Part shown: piece after piece, positions 32,953 to 44,974 of the stretch
How positions within the stretch are numbered: position 1 is the stretch's first letter
How the letters are laid out: every line of letters starts with the position of its first letter
Source of the DNA: Symsagittifera roscoffensis
Taxonomy: Eukaryota > Xenacoelomorpha > Acoela > Convolutidae
Assembly: GCF_963678635.1 (NCBI RefSeq)
Contig: NC_087063.1
Location: 70,453,617-70,517,616 of the forward strand
Direction of reading: 5' to 3'
DNA length: 64,000 bases
Notes under the pieces: generated by a model
What the model saw: the letters and a program-made list of their open reading frames with translations, nothing else
Database searches by the model: none
What the model was told of the DNA's origin: nothing
Made by a program: the position numbers and the translations under genes

Positions 32953-35740
32953 CTCTACAGAAATTCAACTTCTGGTAAGAAACTGATGCCAAACTATGAG
33001 AGTTTATGATTAAGGCGTGAAAATTTTGAGGCAAAAATTGAAAGCAAATAGAAACAAGCTTGGGTGTTAAATGAGTTTATGAAAAGTGACACGGTTGAAG
33101 AAACACCTTAGCAAGACTAGTGAACAAAACGAAGTTTTAATCAGTTTTTTTTATAGTCTTTACTAGCAGTGTGGCGTGTTGTTCAATTTACGTACAAATC
33201 TTCATCATGAATCATAGCATAATTAAAATGGTGGCTTTTATGAGTATCAGTTTGTGAAAAAATGAGTAGTCAAAAGTCATAGTTGTACGTATAAACATAT
33301 TGAAGTTGAAGTCATTGCAATGTGCTTCATTAGGCGTCGTGATCACATTTTTAAGATCCGTGAATAATTTATGTTTGTTTCAAGCTTCAAAAGACAATAA
33401 GCTATCAATAGTTTTGAAAAACTGATCAACCGATCTGCAGCAGATATGAGGTGTAATATGCTAAAAAGCGATGTTCCGAACACTGAAATCGGGACGGAAT
33501 TTCGGGTTCGGAAGAATTTTTTTTTTCACACTAGGTTGCATTAATAAATATATCTCAAACCAAGTAGTTTCATACCAAGTAGAATTTTCACGTCATACCA
33601 GTTAGTATGTATGAACATAGCGAAGTCATAGCAATATGCTTCATTAGACGTCGTGATTAGATTCTTAAAAAACGTGAACAATTTGTATATTTCAAGCTTC
33701 AAAAACCAAAAAGCTATCGACAGGTTTAAAATTACAATCAGTAGATCTGCAGCAGTTATTAAGAGGTGTAAAAAGCTAAAAAGCATTGTTCAGAACAACT
33801 GAAATCGGAACAAACTATTGGAATCAAAGGAGATTTTTTACCTTAAAAACCAAATAGCATAAACAATATTTTGATAGTTTTTTGCGAGGTATCATATTAA
33901 AGCCATGTCAATTGGGAAAAGAGTGACGATAAAAAACTGATCTGTTGAAAAAGTTTCGCGTGGTTGAGAAAACAGTTACCAATTTTCAAGTTTGGTTTAA
34001 ATTACCGCAGATAGGGGACGAAGGAAAAACAGATTGGAAGATTTTGAGACCAAACATCATAAAAATTTATGGAAATTGATAAGTGCTTTCCATTTCCTCT
34101 CTATGACAACCTACAAAAAATACATAAAGAAAATATTTTAAAACATCTGAAAAAAAGCTTTGCTTCATTGATTAATTTTTAATTATCTTTCATTCATTAG
34201 TTTTGCGCTTTGCAACATACATGACTGGGAAACTTTGTGCTACTCGCCCAGCAATCTCCCATATAGGTCGTTCCGAATACGGAGTGGACATGAACATCGA
34301 AAATAGGATTATTTTTGCTACAAAATCTGGCAACACAAAAAACCGGCAGATGAAGTCGAGATTGCCATCAAATGAAAAATATGGCATCAAATTTCAGCTT
34401 TCCGGACCTTTATACTTTATAAATTCATAGCAGAAAACAAGCTAGTTTAATTTGCAGATTTTATTTAGTCCAGTTTTCTTTTACCTAGATTTTTTCAAAT
34501 GAAACTTGTGCTGAAATATGTATAGGAATTGTTTTTCATAACTTCCACTTGCATGTTTACTTTTTGCATTCATGAACTCCAATAGATCCAATGCTTTTTC
34601 AATTTTTTTTCTCTTGTGTACGATATTTGTGATACTTAGGAAAAAGCTAGTTTTTTCTCTTTAGCATCAAAAAAAATCAAACAGCGAAGGAAGCGCTGAC
34701 TACCATTTTTCGCTTTTTCTATCCTTAAATGTCTAATTATAATGATTTGACTTCCAGCTGGCTGATTTTGCTTTAAACACGTTTGGCCCCACCTTTTGAG
34801 AGGAGTTCAGTAACAAAAGATTCCCCTAAACTACAAACAAACAAACAAACGTACAAGCAAACAAGGATAGCCTGTTGCTGTGCAAGTAGCACAGAATATT
34901 CAGCCTGTACTAAAAAAAACTAGAAAACAGGTTTTTTCGTTCGTTTGTTTTCTTTTTAAAATAAATGCCGTTTTTAGTGCGTGGTGAGTTTCGAGACTTA
35001 TACAAAAGCGTAGAAAAATAGTTAATTAGGCTAGATCGACAACAATTTCTCGAAACCTGAAAACAAAGCAATTGTTTTTCTTATTTCGATTCGATTAGAT
35101 GAAACGACTTTGTTAACCGATAAAAACTTAAGCGTGCAGCTGAATTTCTACAAAATTTTCTGTATTTTCCGAGCCATAATTTCGATGAACGTTTTTCTAA
35201 AGATCACTTGTAGTTCCAAAAAAAACAATTTAATAAATTGAATTGAACCCCTTGCCGTACTAAGGAGTCCACCTTTTTTAAACTATTTTAAGATAGCCAT
35301 TTTTGGCTGACAGACCCTTATTTTTTTCTGAAGGCGCCAATACTGACTAATTTTGAGGGGGAAGCGTGCGGGGATTCCAAAACATTTCTAAAAGCGCCTT
35401 TTTTAACGCGTTTTTTCAAAATTTTGTCCAGGCGCAGAAAATTTGGCCAAAACGGGGTCTTTTCAGTATTTTGGGAGAGCTCGGAAAATCAATTTAGTCA
35501 ATCTAAAAAAAGGTCCACAAAATTTTATATATATATTTTTCAAAATCAGGACAGCCTAAATTCACCACTGTCAAAAACTAAAGCATTTAATGCAAAATGT
35601 AGACAAAAAATGATGTTTTCTTCATTCTTTCATCAAAATTTTCCCTTATTGTTCTGATGTTCTCTCGGGCATTCACAATATACAAATAAGGCTTGAGCTA
35701 TTACAACCAATCGAATAAAACTGGATTATAATATAAACAG
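32953..35740. other. Upstream region of the coiled-coil gene, no other gene recognised
   Basis: AT-rich. Two related stretches, about 33290-33480 and 33600-33790, share GAAGTCATAGCAATATGCTTCATTAG-like words (tandem-like copies about 325 bp apart). A 75-codon frame at 34203-34430 has an opposite open frame and no motif. CAAGGATAGCCTGTTGCTGTG at 34863 recurs at 48844. Confidence 0.4.
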
Positions 35741-35935
35741 AGAGGCGAAGCTGCGCTTCGCAAAAGCTTCGCAACATATAAAGCAGAGAAGAGATACTAT
35801 AAAATTTCCAATGCAACAAATTGCAATTATAGCAAAAGTGCCACCAATTTAACACTTTTAATGAAAACTTTTATTTGCGAGTTAAATTAGAAAAAAAAGA
35901 AGGTTCGTAATAATACACTAACGCTCGTAAACTCG
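35741..35935 (-). repeat. Composite repeat family T1, copy lacking the tRNA-like module
   Basis: Carries the palindromic motif GCGAAGCTGCGCTTCGC at 35744-35760 and the body AGCAAAAGTGCCACCAATTT, then ATTTGCGAGTTAAATTAG and ACACTAACGCTCGT, shared with copies at 62196 and, in part, 41085 and 51470. The tRNA-like segment present between these parts in other copies is missing here. Confidence 0.6.
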
Positions 35936-37040
35936 ACAGTGTAAACATATTAGTTGAAGCAGAGTTAGGCTGTATTGTGCCTGCTGTATGAATTAATCTG
36001 CTGAATTAGTCTAAATAACAAATATTTCAACCAATTTTTCTCGACCTAAATGGATGCCTTATAGTTGTACGTAGGGGGTGGGGGGGGGGGGGGGCTTTTT
36101 GGGTGTTCAGGAGGTCGAATCGTGGAAAGGAGGGGGCCTTAGCCATAGCCATCGCTTTTTTCTCCTCCATAAATAACCTACTGAATTATTCGTCAACAAT
36201 ATTAACTAACTCCGACTCTTTTACACTTTCCTACACATTTGAATTTTTGTTCTGTAAAACTTAATTAACGTTGTCATAAAGCAATGAAAATTTGCATGGT
36301 GAACAAACTAACCATTGTGAACACAATTTTTTCATAAATGCTTTGTTACATCACGCAATCAGCCATTATAACACAAAAAAAGCAATTATGAAAACAGAAA
36401 ATTTGAATTGTGAAAATGGAAAATTGGCCCAAGGATCTGATAACTAAAATTTTTTTCTCCAAAGTTGAGTGAAATGCGCAAAAACTACCAAATAATTAGT
36501 TAAATTAGTAATAATCACATCTCTTTTGCTTCTACCACAAACACGAAAGTTTTGTTTCGACCAGCAAAATCTTGGAAAATTGCGTCGACCGAAAAAAAAA
36601 TCCGCAACCCCCCTCGCAAAAATCATAGATAAATCCCAAATGCATCTAGGAAGCAGCGGAATTAACTGATGGAGCGGGGCGGAGCTTCCTGTTTATAGTT
36701 GATGGAGTTGCCTTTTTTCGGGGATTTAGCGCCCTCGCCATTCATAGGGTCCCTTTTACATCAATTTTTGCCCAACCGACCCTAAGAACTTTCTGCGGGT
36801 ACCTTCGGCGCCAATATATAGTGAATTTGAAAGGCCCTCCGTCCCCCTTCGAAAAAATTCTAGATCAGTTCTGTATAGATCTAGTTTTTAGTTTTCATAC
36901 AACATATGTTGGTCGCATCATACCATTTAACCATGAACTTTGTTTCAAACTACAAAAAAGTTCATTCAGTATTTACTCTGAATCGGCAGATAATTCTTGA
37001 ACTGAGTCAGAAATCAATTGTTTAAAACTTAAGTGGAGCC
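35936..37040. other. Intergenic upstream of the lipocalin gene
   Basis: AT-rich with a G16 tract at 36079-36094 and fragments resembling the hAT-type MITE at about 36660-36850 (GACCCTAAGAACTTTCTG, GGCGCC). No gene recognised. Confidence 0.35.
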
Positions 37041-38110
37041 ATGGTTAAATTTGTGACCTATTTATCCTTGTTGTGTTTCTTTTCGTTGGATTGTGACTGC
37101 AAGCGTCTCAGTAATACAAGGTGTCCAGAGCTAGTCGTTCCAGTACACATAGAGCTGGATGAGTTGTTGGGTGAGTGGGTTCAACTTCACAAGGAGAAAG
37201 GAAAGGTGGTGCCCTGCAGACAATTAAAATTCAGATACACAGGTAAGACACTCACTATTCTCTTACAGGAGGCCATAGTACAGACATTTGGCCACGGATT
37301 CGTCATCAGGTTTTTGAGAATCTATGTAATAAAGCTTGTGCACGGAACCCGTCTACTCGTAATTTTGTAGTCAATGAAAACAGTTGAATGAAAAATGATC
37401 TATCTGCAATTTTCCACGAATGATTTACGGCTAAAAAGAAAAGTGCATTTAAAACTGCATAATATCCAGCATAGTATAAGACAAATTAGCCGCAGAATAA
37501 TTGCCACAATAGCTTGTTCGATTCGATATCATAATAAACCATGCCTTAACAGGTGAATAGTTTCGATGTACTGAATTTGTTGAATCCTGAGCTAAGAAAA
37601 CTGGATTTTTTGGCAGCTAAGATTTAACATAGAATACAACAACACATGCAATTCGGTTTACTCTTGCAAGTGGGGGCAAAACGGTTAATTAAATTTGCAC
37701 CCAAAGTATTACCATTTAATATTCTAGGCTACCAAGTTGAATTGATGAGATCTGAAAATGGACAAAATTACGAGAGACTGCTGGGAACTGTGAAACCCGC
37801 GTACAGACAATTGACAGTGGACTTGGCCGAAAGCAGCTCTTTTACTCATTTCACATTGGATCATCCCAGCTCGGCCAGGAGAACATACAACTATACAGCC
37901 ATTACGGTTTGGATTCTAGATTTCAAAAAGGACGATTACGTAACTCTCTATTCGTGTGCTGAAGTAGAAGGCCAGTGGGGGATTCAGAGGAATCATTATA
38001 CCTGGGTCTTGTCAAAATATGGCAACATGCATATTTCCACATTTCAAGAAATCGAATCAAAATTTGTAAACTTGACAAAATTGATAATATATGAGCTTCA
38101 TTTCTGTTAA
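37041..38110 (+). CDS. Secreted lipocalin (apolipoprotein D-like), two exons
   Basis: Exon 1 (37041-37242) encodes a signal peptide (MVKFVTYLSLLCFFSLDCDC), then RCPELVVPVHIELDELLGEW, the lipocalin 'CP......fD...y.G.W' motif, and a Cys before the donor GTAAGA. Exon 2 starts after CTCTTGCAAG at 37671; the phase-1 join gives Val. It ends at TGT TAA (38110). The later strands TAITVWILDFKKDDYVTLYS with C, then HYTWVLSKYGNM match the '.d.dYavlysC' and 'wiLsR' lipocalin blocks. About 213 residues, normal for the family. Lipocalins carry small hydrophobic ligands outside cells. Four or more cysteines allow the usual disulfides. The exon 2 acceptor is inferred from phase. Confidence 0.75.
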
Positions 38111-38131
38111 AAAACATAGTGAAACATACAA

Positions 38132-38137
38132 AATAAA
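38132..38137 (+). promoter_or_regulatory. Polyadenylation signal of the lipocalin gene
   Basis: AATAAA lies 22 bp after the stop codon, a plausible though close poly(A) signal. Confidence 0.45.
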
Positions 38138-38359
38138 CTTCTTATTGTTCATAATATTTTTTCCGCTGAAATTTGCGGACTGAAACAGAGAATTAAACAA
38201 TTATTGACTTTTAACTAAACTATGTGATTCGCGAAAATATTACCTTGAGTAATGCACGCATTTTTTAGCTTGAGCTTCAATACATAGTCTGTGAAAACGC
38301 TCAACTGCATACAGGAAACATAGCCAACTGATAGCTTTTGAATTTGCATTTCAAAAAAT

Positions 38360-38715
38360 AAAGATGGACTTACGGCTTCTTGAATTTGTAGAACAACTTT
38401 TGAATGACACTTTTTTGATAAAAGTAACCTAATTTGAAAAAACTAAATCAATGGTAGAAAGCTAGTAACTAATTTTCATTTTCGAAATTAGAAGTTGAAC
38501 AAATTTTTTGTGCTATTTACAATTTTGCTGTTCGATAGTGGAGTTTGCCTACCAAAAGAAATGAAGTGAACATAAAAAGAAATCAAAAGTCAAACCGCGA
38601 AAAATCAAAATTGAGCGTAAACAAACTTTCAGACTTTTTCCTGAAAAAAGGGCAAATAAAATCACGAAGACCTATATTATAAGAGTACTCACTACGTTCT
38701 TACACTTAATTAGAT
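38360..38715. repeat. Dispersed repeats R2 and R3, first copies
   Basis: R2: TTTTGAATGACACTTTTTTG here matches TTTTGATTGACACTTTTTTG at about 40245 and a diverged copy at 50355. R3: GTGGAGTTTGCCTACC followed by GTCAAACCGCGAAAAATCAA (38595) and AAGACCTATATTATAAGAG matches copies at 57170-57340, with shorter ones near 39010 and 50940. Confidence 0.6.
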
Positions 38716-39835
38716 TTTTAAATATATTTGAAAAAACGTCTTTCAAAAACCTTTCTATTGAGTTTTTTTGGCTGAAGATTTTTCATGTAGACAGCGCTGA
38801 ATTTTGCAAAAACACCTCAAACATGTCAAAAAGGAACACTCAGAGACCAACAAATAAACCTATGGCCAACTTAAAAACCAATTTATTTTTTAATTAACTT
38901 GCCCAATTTGATAAAACGGGAACAAAATGTAATTTTTTCCGCAATGGAAGTTTTAAAATTCAAATCCCTATTTATCCTACATGTTTACGTCACTCGCACT
39001 TTTGTTACTACAGAGTCGAATTTGCTTTCTTTTTATTAAATTCTTTTGATTAAATTCAAAATAAAATCAAAAGACAAGCCGGGAAAAAATTAATTTGAGC
39101 GGAAACAACATTTTACCATAAAAAAAACATTAAAACAATAGACGACCTCAGCAAGTTTCGACATTAGTTGACATATAATCGTACCAAGTCACTCCATTTT
39201 TCAATCTAGTGATTATGATACCACCTCAATCCTCGCCTGAAACTCCACTCTATTCTCAAATAATCAACTTATACAATAATCCACAAAAACAAATCTGATA
39301 TCTTAAACCTGATATAAATTCAAACTATTGAAATATGCTAAAGGAAAACAAAAAAAACACATTTTATGGATTCGTATTATAGCATAATGTGTTACTTCAA
39401 ACTCAAAAATGTGTTTTTAAGGAAAAAATTTTCGTATATAAAAGAACAGCGCAACTTTGCACTACTGAAAGCAAAAATTATATTCTCTGACATATTCTCC
39501 CATTACAAAAATGAATTTCTATCTGTCGAAAATCTATTAATTAGTTAGTACCTACAGTCAATTCCTTCTCCAACATTTTTTTTAGTTTTTAGTTACAAAT
39601 AAAATCACAATCTTCAGTCAGTGCTATTGAAGAGAAAAACAAAAATTTGAAAACAAAAAAATTTTGAAATCAAAAAAGAAAAATATTCAATTATCTTTAC
39701 CATCAAAAGATTCAATGTAACTTCTTTAACTGGAGTTCAAACATTTTTAATACAGAAAAAACATATATAGGAGAAATTAACTCAACAAAATTAAGCAGAG
39801 AAACTATAGTTCATTCAAGTTTCTCCAAATAAATT
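38716..39835. other. Intergenic, repeat-derived
   Basis: Contains a short R3 relative near 39010-39110. No coding signal or RNA gene seen. Confidence 0.35.
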
Positions 39836-40025
39836 TTCAAGCTCCAGACCGGACTTGAACCCCAAACATTTGTCTACCAAGCTTGTATGTTATCTGTATT
39901 CCAAGACCAAAAACAGCTGCTAATTGATATGCAAATAATCATAAGTTAACTGATCGATGATGTTAGCTAATGGGGAAAAAGTATATTACCCGGCTGCAAA
40001 ACTTTTGCTAACATTAAGGATAAAA
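39836..40025 (-). repeat. tRNA-like repeat family T2, copy 1
   Basis: On the minus strand a B-box-like GGGGTTCAAGTCCGGTCTGG lies at the position expected in a tRNA-derived SINE. The plus-strand neighbour GGGGAAAAAGTATATTACCC then GGCTGCAAAACTTTTGCTAA matches TACCTGGCTGCATTAGCC then TTGCTAATA after the tRNA-like segment at 51551, which defines the family. Confidence 0.55.
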
Positions 40026-40227
40026 AATTGCCTTATTATTGCAATTAAAACTCTTACAAGCAGTACATGTGGTTTCCAGATTATTAACAGTTAGTTTCAA
40101 GAGAAACAAAAAAATCATAGCCAATAGAAGGATGAAAAAGGTTTAAAAAAAAAAGGAAAAATAAGAAAAAAAAATTGGAAATTTTTAACGTTCCAACAAA
40201 AAAAGAGAAACAGGTTAAAATTCGTTG

Positions 40228-40505
40228 AGCTTCAAGAACAGCTTTTGATTGACACTTTTTTGATAAAATTAACCTTATTTAAGAAAATTAAATGAATGGG
40301 TTTTATAGAGCCGGAAAACCCAATAACTAAAATCCACTTTCGAAACAACAAGTCGTTCACGATTTTCGCCCCATTTCCTTTTTCTTAACTGGGGAGCGCA
40401 AATTACCTAGCTTTTAGCAGCTGAGTTTTAATTGAACTGAAAGTGGTTATACACCTAAATGCATACATAAATACATTAATATGTATGAAAGCATCTCAGT
40501 AGTTA
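40228..40505. repeat. Dispersed repeat R2, fullest copy
   Basis: GAGCTTCAAGAACAGC, TTTTGATTGACACTTTTTTG, CCACTTTCGAAACAACAAG, GCAAATTACCTAGCTTTTAG and ATACATTAATATG occur in the same order as in the copy at 50338-50615. About 275 bp. Confidence 0.65.
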
Positions 40506-40530
40506 TTAGAGCGCATTAAAACTTTACACA

Positions 40531-40870
40531 GCGTCGAAGCTTCGCTTCGCAAACACCTGCGAGAACACGACAAAACGCAGCTCTAGAAAGTGCAATAAAA
40601 ATATAAATAAGCCATTAGAAAAAATTCTGCTAGGTCTAGGATTCGATCTGCGACCTACTGCAACATAGAGAATTTGAGTCTCACACACTAACCACTCAGC
40701 CACGCACGCTTAATCATCGACAAACACTATTCACGAATAAAGCAGCTACATATGCTAATAAATTACAAATGGTATTCAGCAAAATTGGCACCAAATACAA
40801 ATAGACGCAATTTTGCAAGTAATAATTCAGAATATAACAAACTGTGGGCATCCACACTAACTTTGCATGT
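40531..40870 (-). repeat. Composite repeat family T1 with Leu/Ser-type tRNA-like module
   Basis: The plus strand starts with GCGTCGAAGCTTCGCTTCGC. The minus strand contains GCGTGGCTGAGTGGTTAGTG (A-box-like, 40688-40706) and GGTCGCAGATCGAATCC (B-box-like, 40639-40655), that is, a tRNA-shaped segment of about 68 nt, as in the copy at 62196. The body after it (TTGGCACCAAATAC) is more diverged. Confidence 0.7.
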
Positions 40871-41980
40871 ATGGAAAGCATAAAGCCATATTATGTATAA
40901 ATTATGCATTTCAAAAAATTGCGAGATATATTGAGTTAGAAAATTTCTGAAATCGAGTTTTTATTATAGTAATGTTGTTTGAACAAATAGCTTTTTTCGG
41001 TTCATTTGATAAAATTAAAATGCATCAACGGTGTTAATTTATTACTATTCGAATGTCAAAGCACATTCTATCAAAAAGCTGTGAAGGAGCCCCAAAAGTG
41101 GCACCAATTTTTGCGACTTAGGTTAGCAAAAAAAGAAGGGAGTCTTACTAATCCTAAGCTGACGCTAGTGTAACAAAAGAAATCAGCAAGACTATTGTAA
41201 GTGAAAATTGCTTCGTTCTTTTACACTTGAAATTTTTGTTGTCTACGATTCGCAGAGAACCTATGAAAAGAAAAGCTATCAGGCCTGTCTAAGCATAGTA
41301 CGTGGACAAGTTATTTTATTGAGCGAAGCTCTTTTTTTGCGTCTAGACCTTTCACGTGGTACAAATTTTGAACCCGGAATTAGAAGAACCCGGAATATCT
41401 TAAGTGAGAGCTCGTCCTCGCGCACTATTTTTCCAATACACTATCGTTGGATAGTGATCCAATACACTATCCAACGATCTTAAAATTAACGCCTTACCAC
41501 AATGCTAAGTGCCTCTAATCCGAGCCCAATATCTTTTTAAACTTAGAAAACGTTTCATCTCCACAAACTCTTATTTCTCTCGCCATCATTCTTTCCAAAT
41601 GAGCCCAACTTGCTTGTTTGCCGGCGTTTTTGATTGAATGCAGAAAACCACGTGAACAAAACTACTTTTTATACAATTTTGTCGGTACTGCGCCGAAAGG
41701 ACTAAATGAAAATCAAACACTTCACAGCTACTGACAACGTTTAACAGTCGGTACGATAAAACACGGCGTGCAGTGTAACTGATTTATCCACGAGCGTTTT
41801 TATACAAAAATTTGAAAGGATTCAAGCCATAGACCAAATAACTAAGCCATAGATAGACAACACTTCATTTTAGACTATTTATAAATTTATATTATATTAT
41901 TCATCATTGTGAACATGTGTATGATGCATATTTTGATAGAACAAAGCTAAAAGTTATTGAAATTAAGCGACCTCTGTATC
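40871..41980. other. Intergenic upstream of the NlpC/P60-like gene
   Basis: A T1 body fragment lies at about 41090-41175 (AAAAGTGGCACCAATTTTTG, GCTGACGCTAGTGTAAC). A 91-codon frame at 41208-41483 has no motif. CACTATCGTTGGATAGTG near 41440 is a perfect 18-bp palindrome. Confidence 0.4.
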
Positions 41981-44721
41981 ATGAATGTAAATGGTTCTGA
42001 AACAGCAGTTGATTCAAGTTTTGAGTTGTCTGACAGTACTTGCCATGGGGACAATGATCATCAACACCATTCCAGTGCGAAACTTTCAAGTGGTATTTTA
42101 TCACCAGTTCAAATGAATGGTTTGGATCAAAACAAAAACGCTGAAAATGAATCAAAAATTCACAATGCAGAGAGCGACCAAAGTAAACAAGAATCACTAC
42201 CAGAAAACGATACAACACTTGCCAGACCATGTTTATCCGGAGTTGAAAACCAAATACGGACTGATTTTAGCGATACAACGTCAGACAGTGTTTCAAGCCA
42301 GCTTAATGAAGATATTAGTCTAAGTAATTCAAAATCCTTAGCTGATAGTCAGTTTCAGACAGCAAGCGATAGCAACTTTGTTTCTTCGAGCAGCAACAAT
42401 TTACCCGAATCGAGCATTTTTTCGAATTCTGAAGAAAACGGAATCAAACCAAACACAATAAATGCAGAAGAAATAAAACAACAAAGTAATAACATTACGT
42501 CTTTTGAGAATCAAAATTCGGAAAAATTAACATTCGAAATGGTGAAACGAAAGAAACAATCCGAATCATTTGTCATCGAATTTCCTCAAAAAGCAGGAAA
42601 CTTTCCGAAAAAGAAAATAAGTTCCAATAACTTACAAGACGGTTTTCAAAAATTTCAGCAAATGAAAATAGATCAACTAAAACAACAGAGAAAATTGAGA
42701 AAAGCTCAAGAGAAACGGAAGCAAAAAGAACGAGCGATGCCGCACAATATGTGGAATCTTCGGATGCGTTTTCTGATGGAGTTGAAAAAGTATCTCGGAG
42801 TTCCGTATGCGAAGAGGTATTTCAAACCGGGCGAGCCAGAGTTCGAATCAAAAATATTTTTGGACTGCTGTGGGCTAGTTAGGAGGGCTCTGTGGAATTT
42901 ACAGTTTTTGTTCGGGTTTAGAATTGGTGAGTTATACATTTTTTTCATATTTCATTCCAAAAACGTAAATGGTATGTAATGGTACGCCCCCAAACGATAT
43001 GATAATCGCTTTCTCTGAAAATGAATCATCGATCAAAAGATGAAAAAGACTCGTGGACTGTCGTCAGAAAAGCAACTGTAATTCAGTAATTCAGAGTCAA
43101 TTTACAAAAGATAATAACGGGGATCTTTCGATCCAAATTTGATAAGATTATGCGTTTGCGTGTTTTTCGTTGGAACGTGAATGCCATAGTTTGCAAGACA
43201 ACAAGAAATCCCATTCTTGCTTGGGGAGGAGATAAAGCTCAATAGGTACTTGAGGCATGTTTATAGTTTGAATGATATCAAGCTCAATAGGTACTTGAGG
43301 CATGTTGAAAATAGTTTGAATGATATGAACTCATAAAACAGATTCTCCAAATTGGAACGCCAAAATTTTCAATATCAAAGCTCAAAAATTACAAAAATTA
43401 AAAGTGAAAAGGAATCAATAAACTGAGGCATATAAAGCGACTTTTTTCTGCCCTCAAACTTTTTTTAATAAAATTTTTTAGATAAAATTCGATTTTTTCT
43501 TTTTCAAAACTTTTCTCGATTTTCAAAGAAAATAAACTTCAGTCGGTCAATTGATTGCGCACTGCGAACCATCTACTTGCTTTTGCTGACGTCTTTTTGT
43601 TGCGTTTTACCGTTTTTGCTTCGGGGGGGGGGGAGATTGCTTAATTGATCCCACAAAACCGCACCAACATTTTTTTCGACATCGACGCACGCAACTAACT
43701 GGAATCTTACTTTTGTACATACAGAAATATCTTTTAAGTAATGTCAAACTCGACGCAACTGTTTCAATTTCTGCATTCAAAACAAAATTTTTATGAAATT
43801 GCAGGTCCTTGGAACCAGGCCTACATGTTTGACACACTACCAATTGACATACAGGACGAAAAAGACATGAAGCCTGGAGATTTAGTGTTCATTTCTGGGA
43901 CTTACAACGAAGGCGTCAAGTTCAAAAACTCACCTCACAACATGAAACACATCGAAGTGTGGCTTGGTAAAGGTCAAAAAGTCATAGGATCCCGGTGGCA
44001 ACGGGGAACCGTCAGCATTTTCGATTCCTACAAGTTCGAATCGAAGTCTTACAGCAACATGGTTTATTATTTTAAGTCAATCGACACTTGGTTAAAAGGC
44101 ATCTGCAAGAGTCATTGTGAACAACACCCTTGGAAATCAAAGCGACCCATAATGTTCTCAGAGAAATCGGTCTTTGCAAAGAAAGCAAGAGCTCGTAAAA
44201 ACAAAACTTCTGCAGAACCAGATGAGAGGAAATCCAAAACGAACACGAAGGAAAACAAATCATCTAAAAAGTCATCAACACGTGCCAGAAAAAGGTCTGC
44301 GGCCACTAAAACAAAAAGCAAAAATAAACTTTCAGATGACCCTGAAACTGTTGCTTCTGAAGAATTTGTGACTGATTTTGGTGACCTTGAAATCGAGGGC
44401 CAACAAGAAGCAGAAGAGGAAGATGTTTCGGATATTGATGAAAACGAATTGAATAACGAGGAGCTGCTTGAATGCGACGATGATGACGGCGCGGATATTG
44501 AGGGCGCCGATGATTGTTTGAATGACGGGATGGGCGAGGATGATGATGACGACGATGAAGTCTCGTCGTTGGAGGGCGACCAAGAATCACAAGCTGAGGA
44601 GCTAAACCAAGATGAAGATTTGGAGAGTAGTAGCAGTCAGGAGCAACAAAGTGAATCGACTGAAGATATAAAAGCAACAGATGAAAATGCGTTACTAACT
44701 AACCCATTTGATGATATTTGA
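41981..44721 (+). CDS. NlpC/P60-type papain-fold protein with disordered tails, two exons
   Basis: Exon 1 (41981-42926) starts at the ATG of MNVNGSETAVDSSF; exon 2 (43805-44721) follows TGAAATTGCAG. The phase-1 join gives GFRIG-PWNQAYMF. About 620 residues. Residues 1-240 are Ser/Asn/Gln-rich. The folded part (about 255-430) reads MRFLMELKKYLGVPYAKRYF, IFLDCCGLVRRALWNL (candidate catalytic Cys), DMKPGDLVFISGTYN, MKHIEVWLGKGQKVIGSRWQ (candidate His) and FDSYKFESKSYSNMVYYFKS: the NlpC/P60 order Cys, then GDLVF, then H-x-x-hydrophobic. It belongs to an uncharacterised conserved family, as I remember it. The tail has a Lys/Arg-rich stretch then a long Asp/Glu-rich one. Confidence 0.75.
42927..43804 (+). 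other. Intron of the NlpC/P60-like gene
   Basis: 878 bp from GTGAGT to TTGCAG. It holds a short tandem duplication near 43235-43330 (AAGCTCAATAGGTACTTGAG twice) and a G11 tract at 43623. Confidence 0.6.
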
Positions 44722-44974
44722 GTATGGATATTTGCTAAAATTCAAATTTTTCAGGACAAAAACTATTTTTTATTCGATCTAACCGCACGATAACCCCTTA
44801 TGCGTGTTCCAGAATATCACACTGAAAATCAACCCCAGCTTGCTCGCTGTGATATCCTCGATTACGCGCATGAAGAAAAACCATTTCACCACTATGCGGC
44901 TGAAAAAGTTCTTCTGTCTTGTAACCTTGCTTGTAAGAAGATGATTGGACGACTTTGTAATTAATACTTACTAA

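Noticed and set aside
40639-40706. A functional tRNA gene on the minus strand
   Set aside because: The acceptor stem does not pair and the segment is embedded in a repeated composite element, so it is a tRNA-derived repeat.
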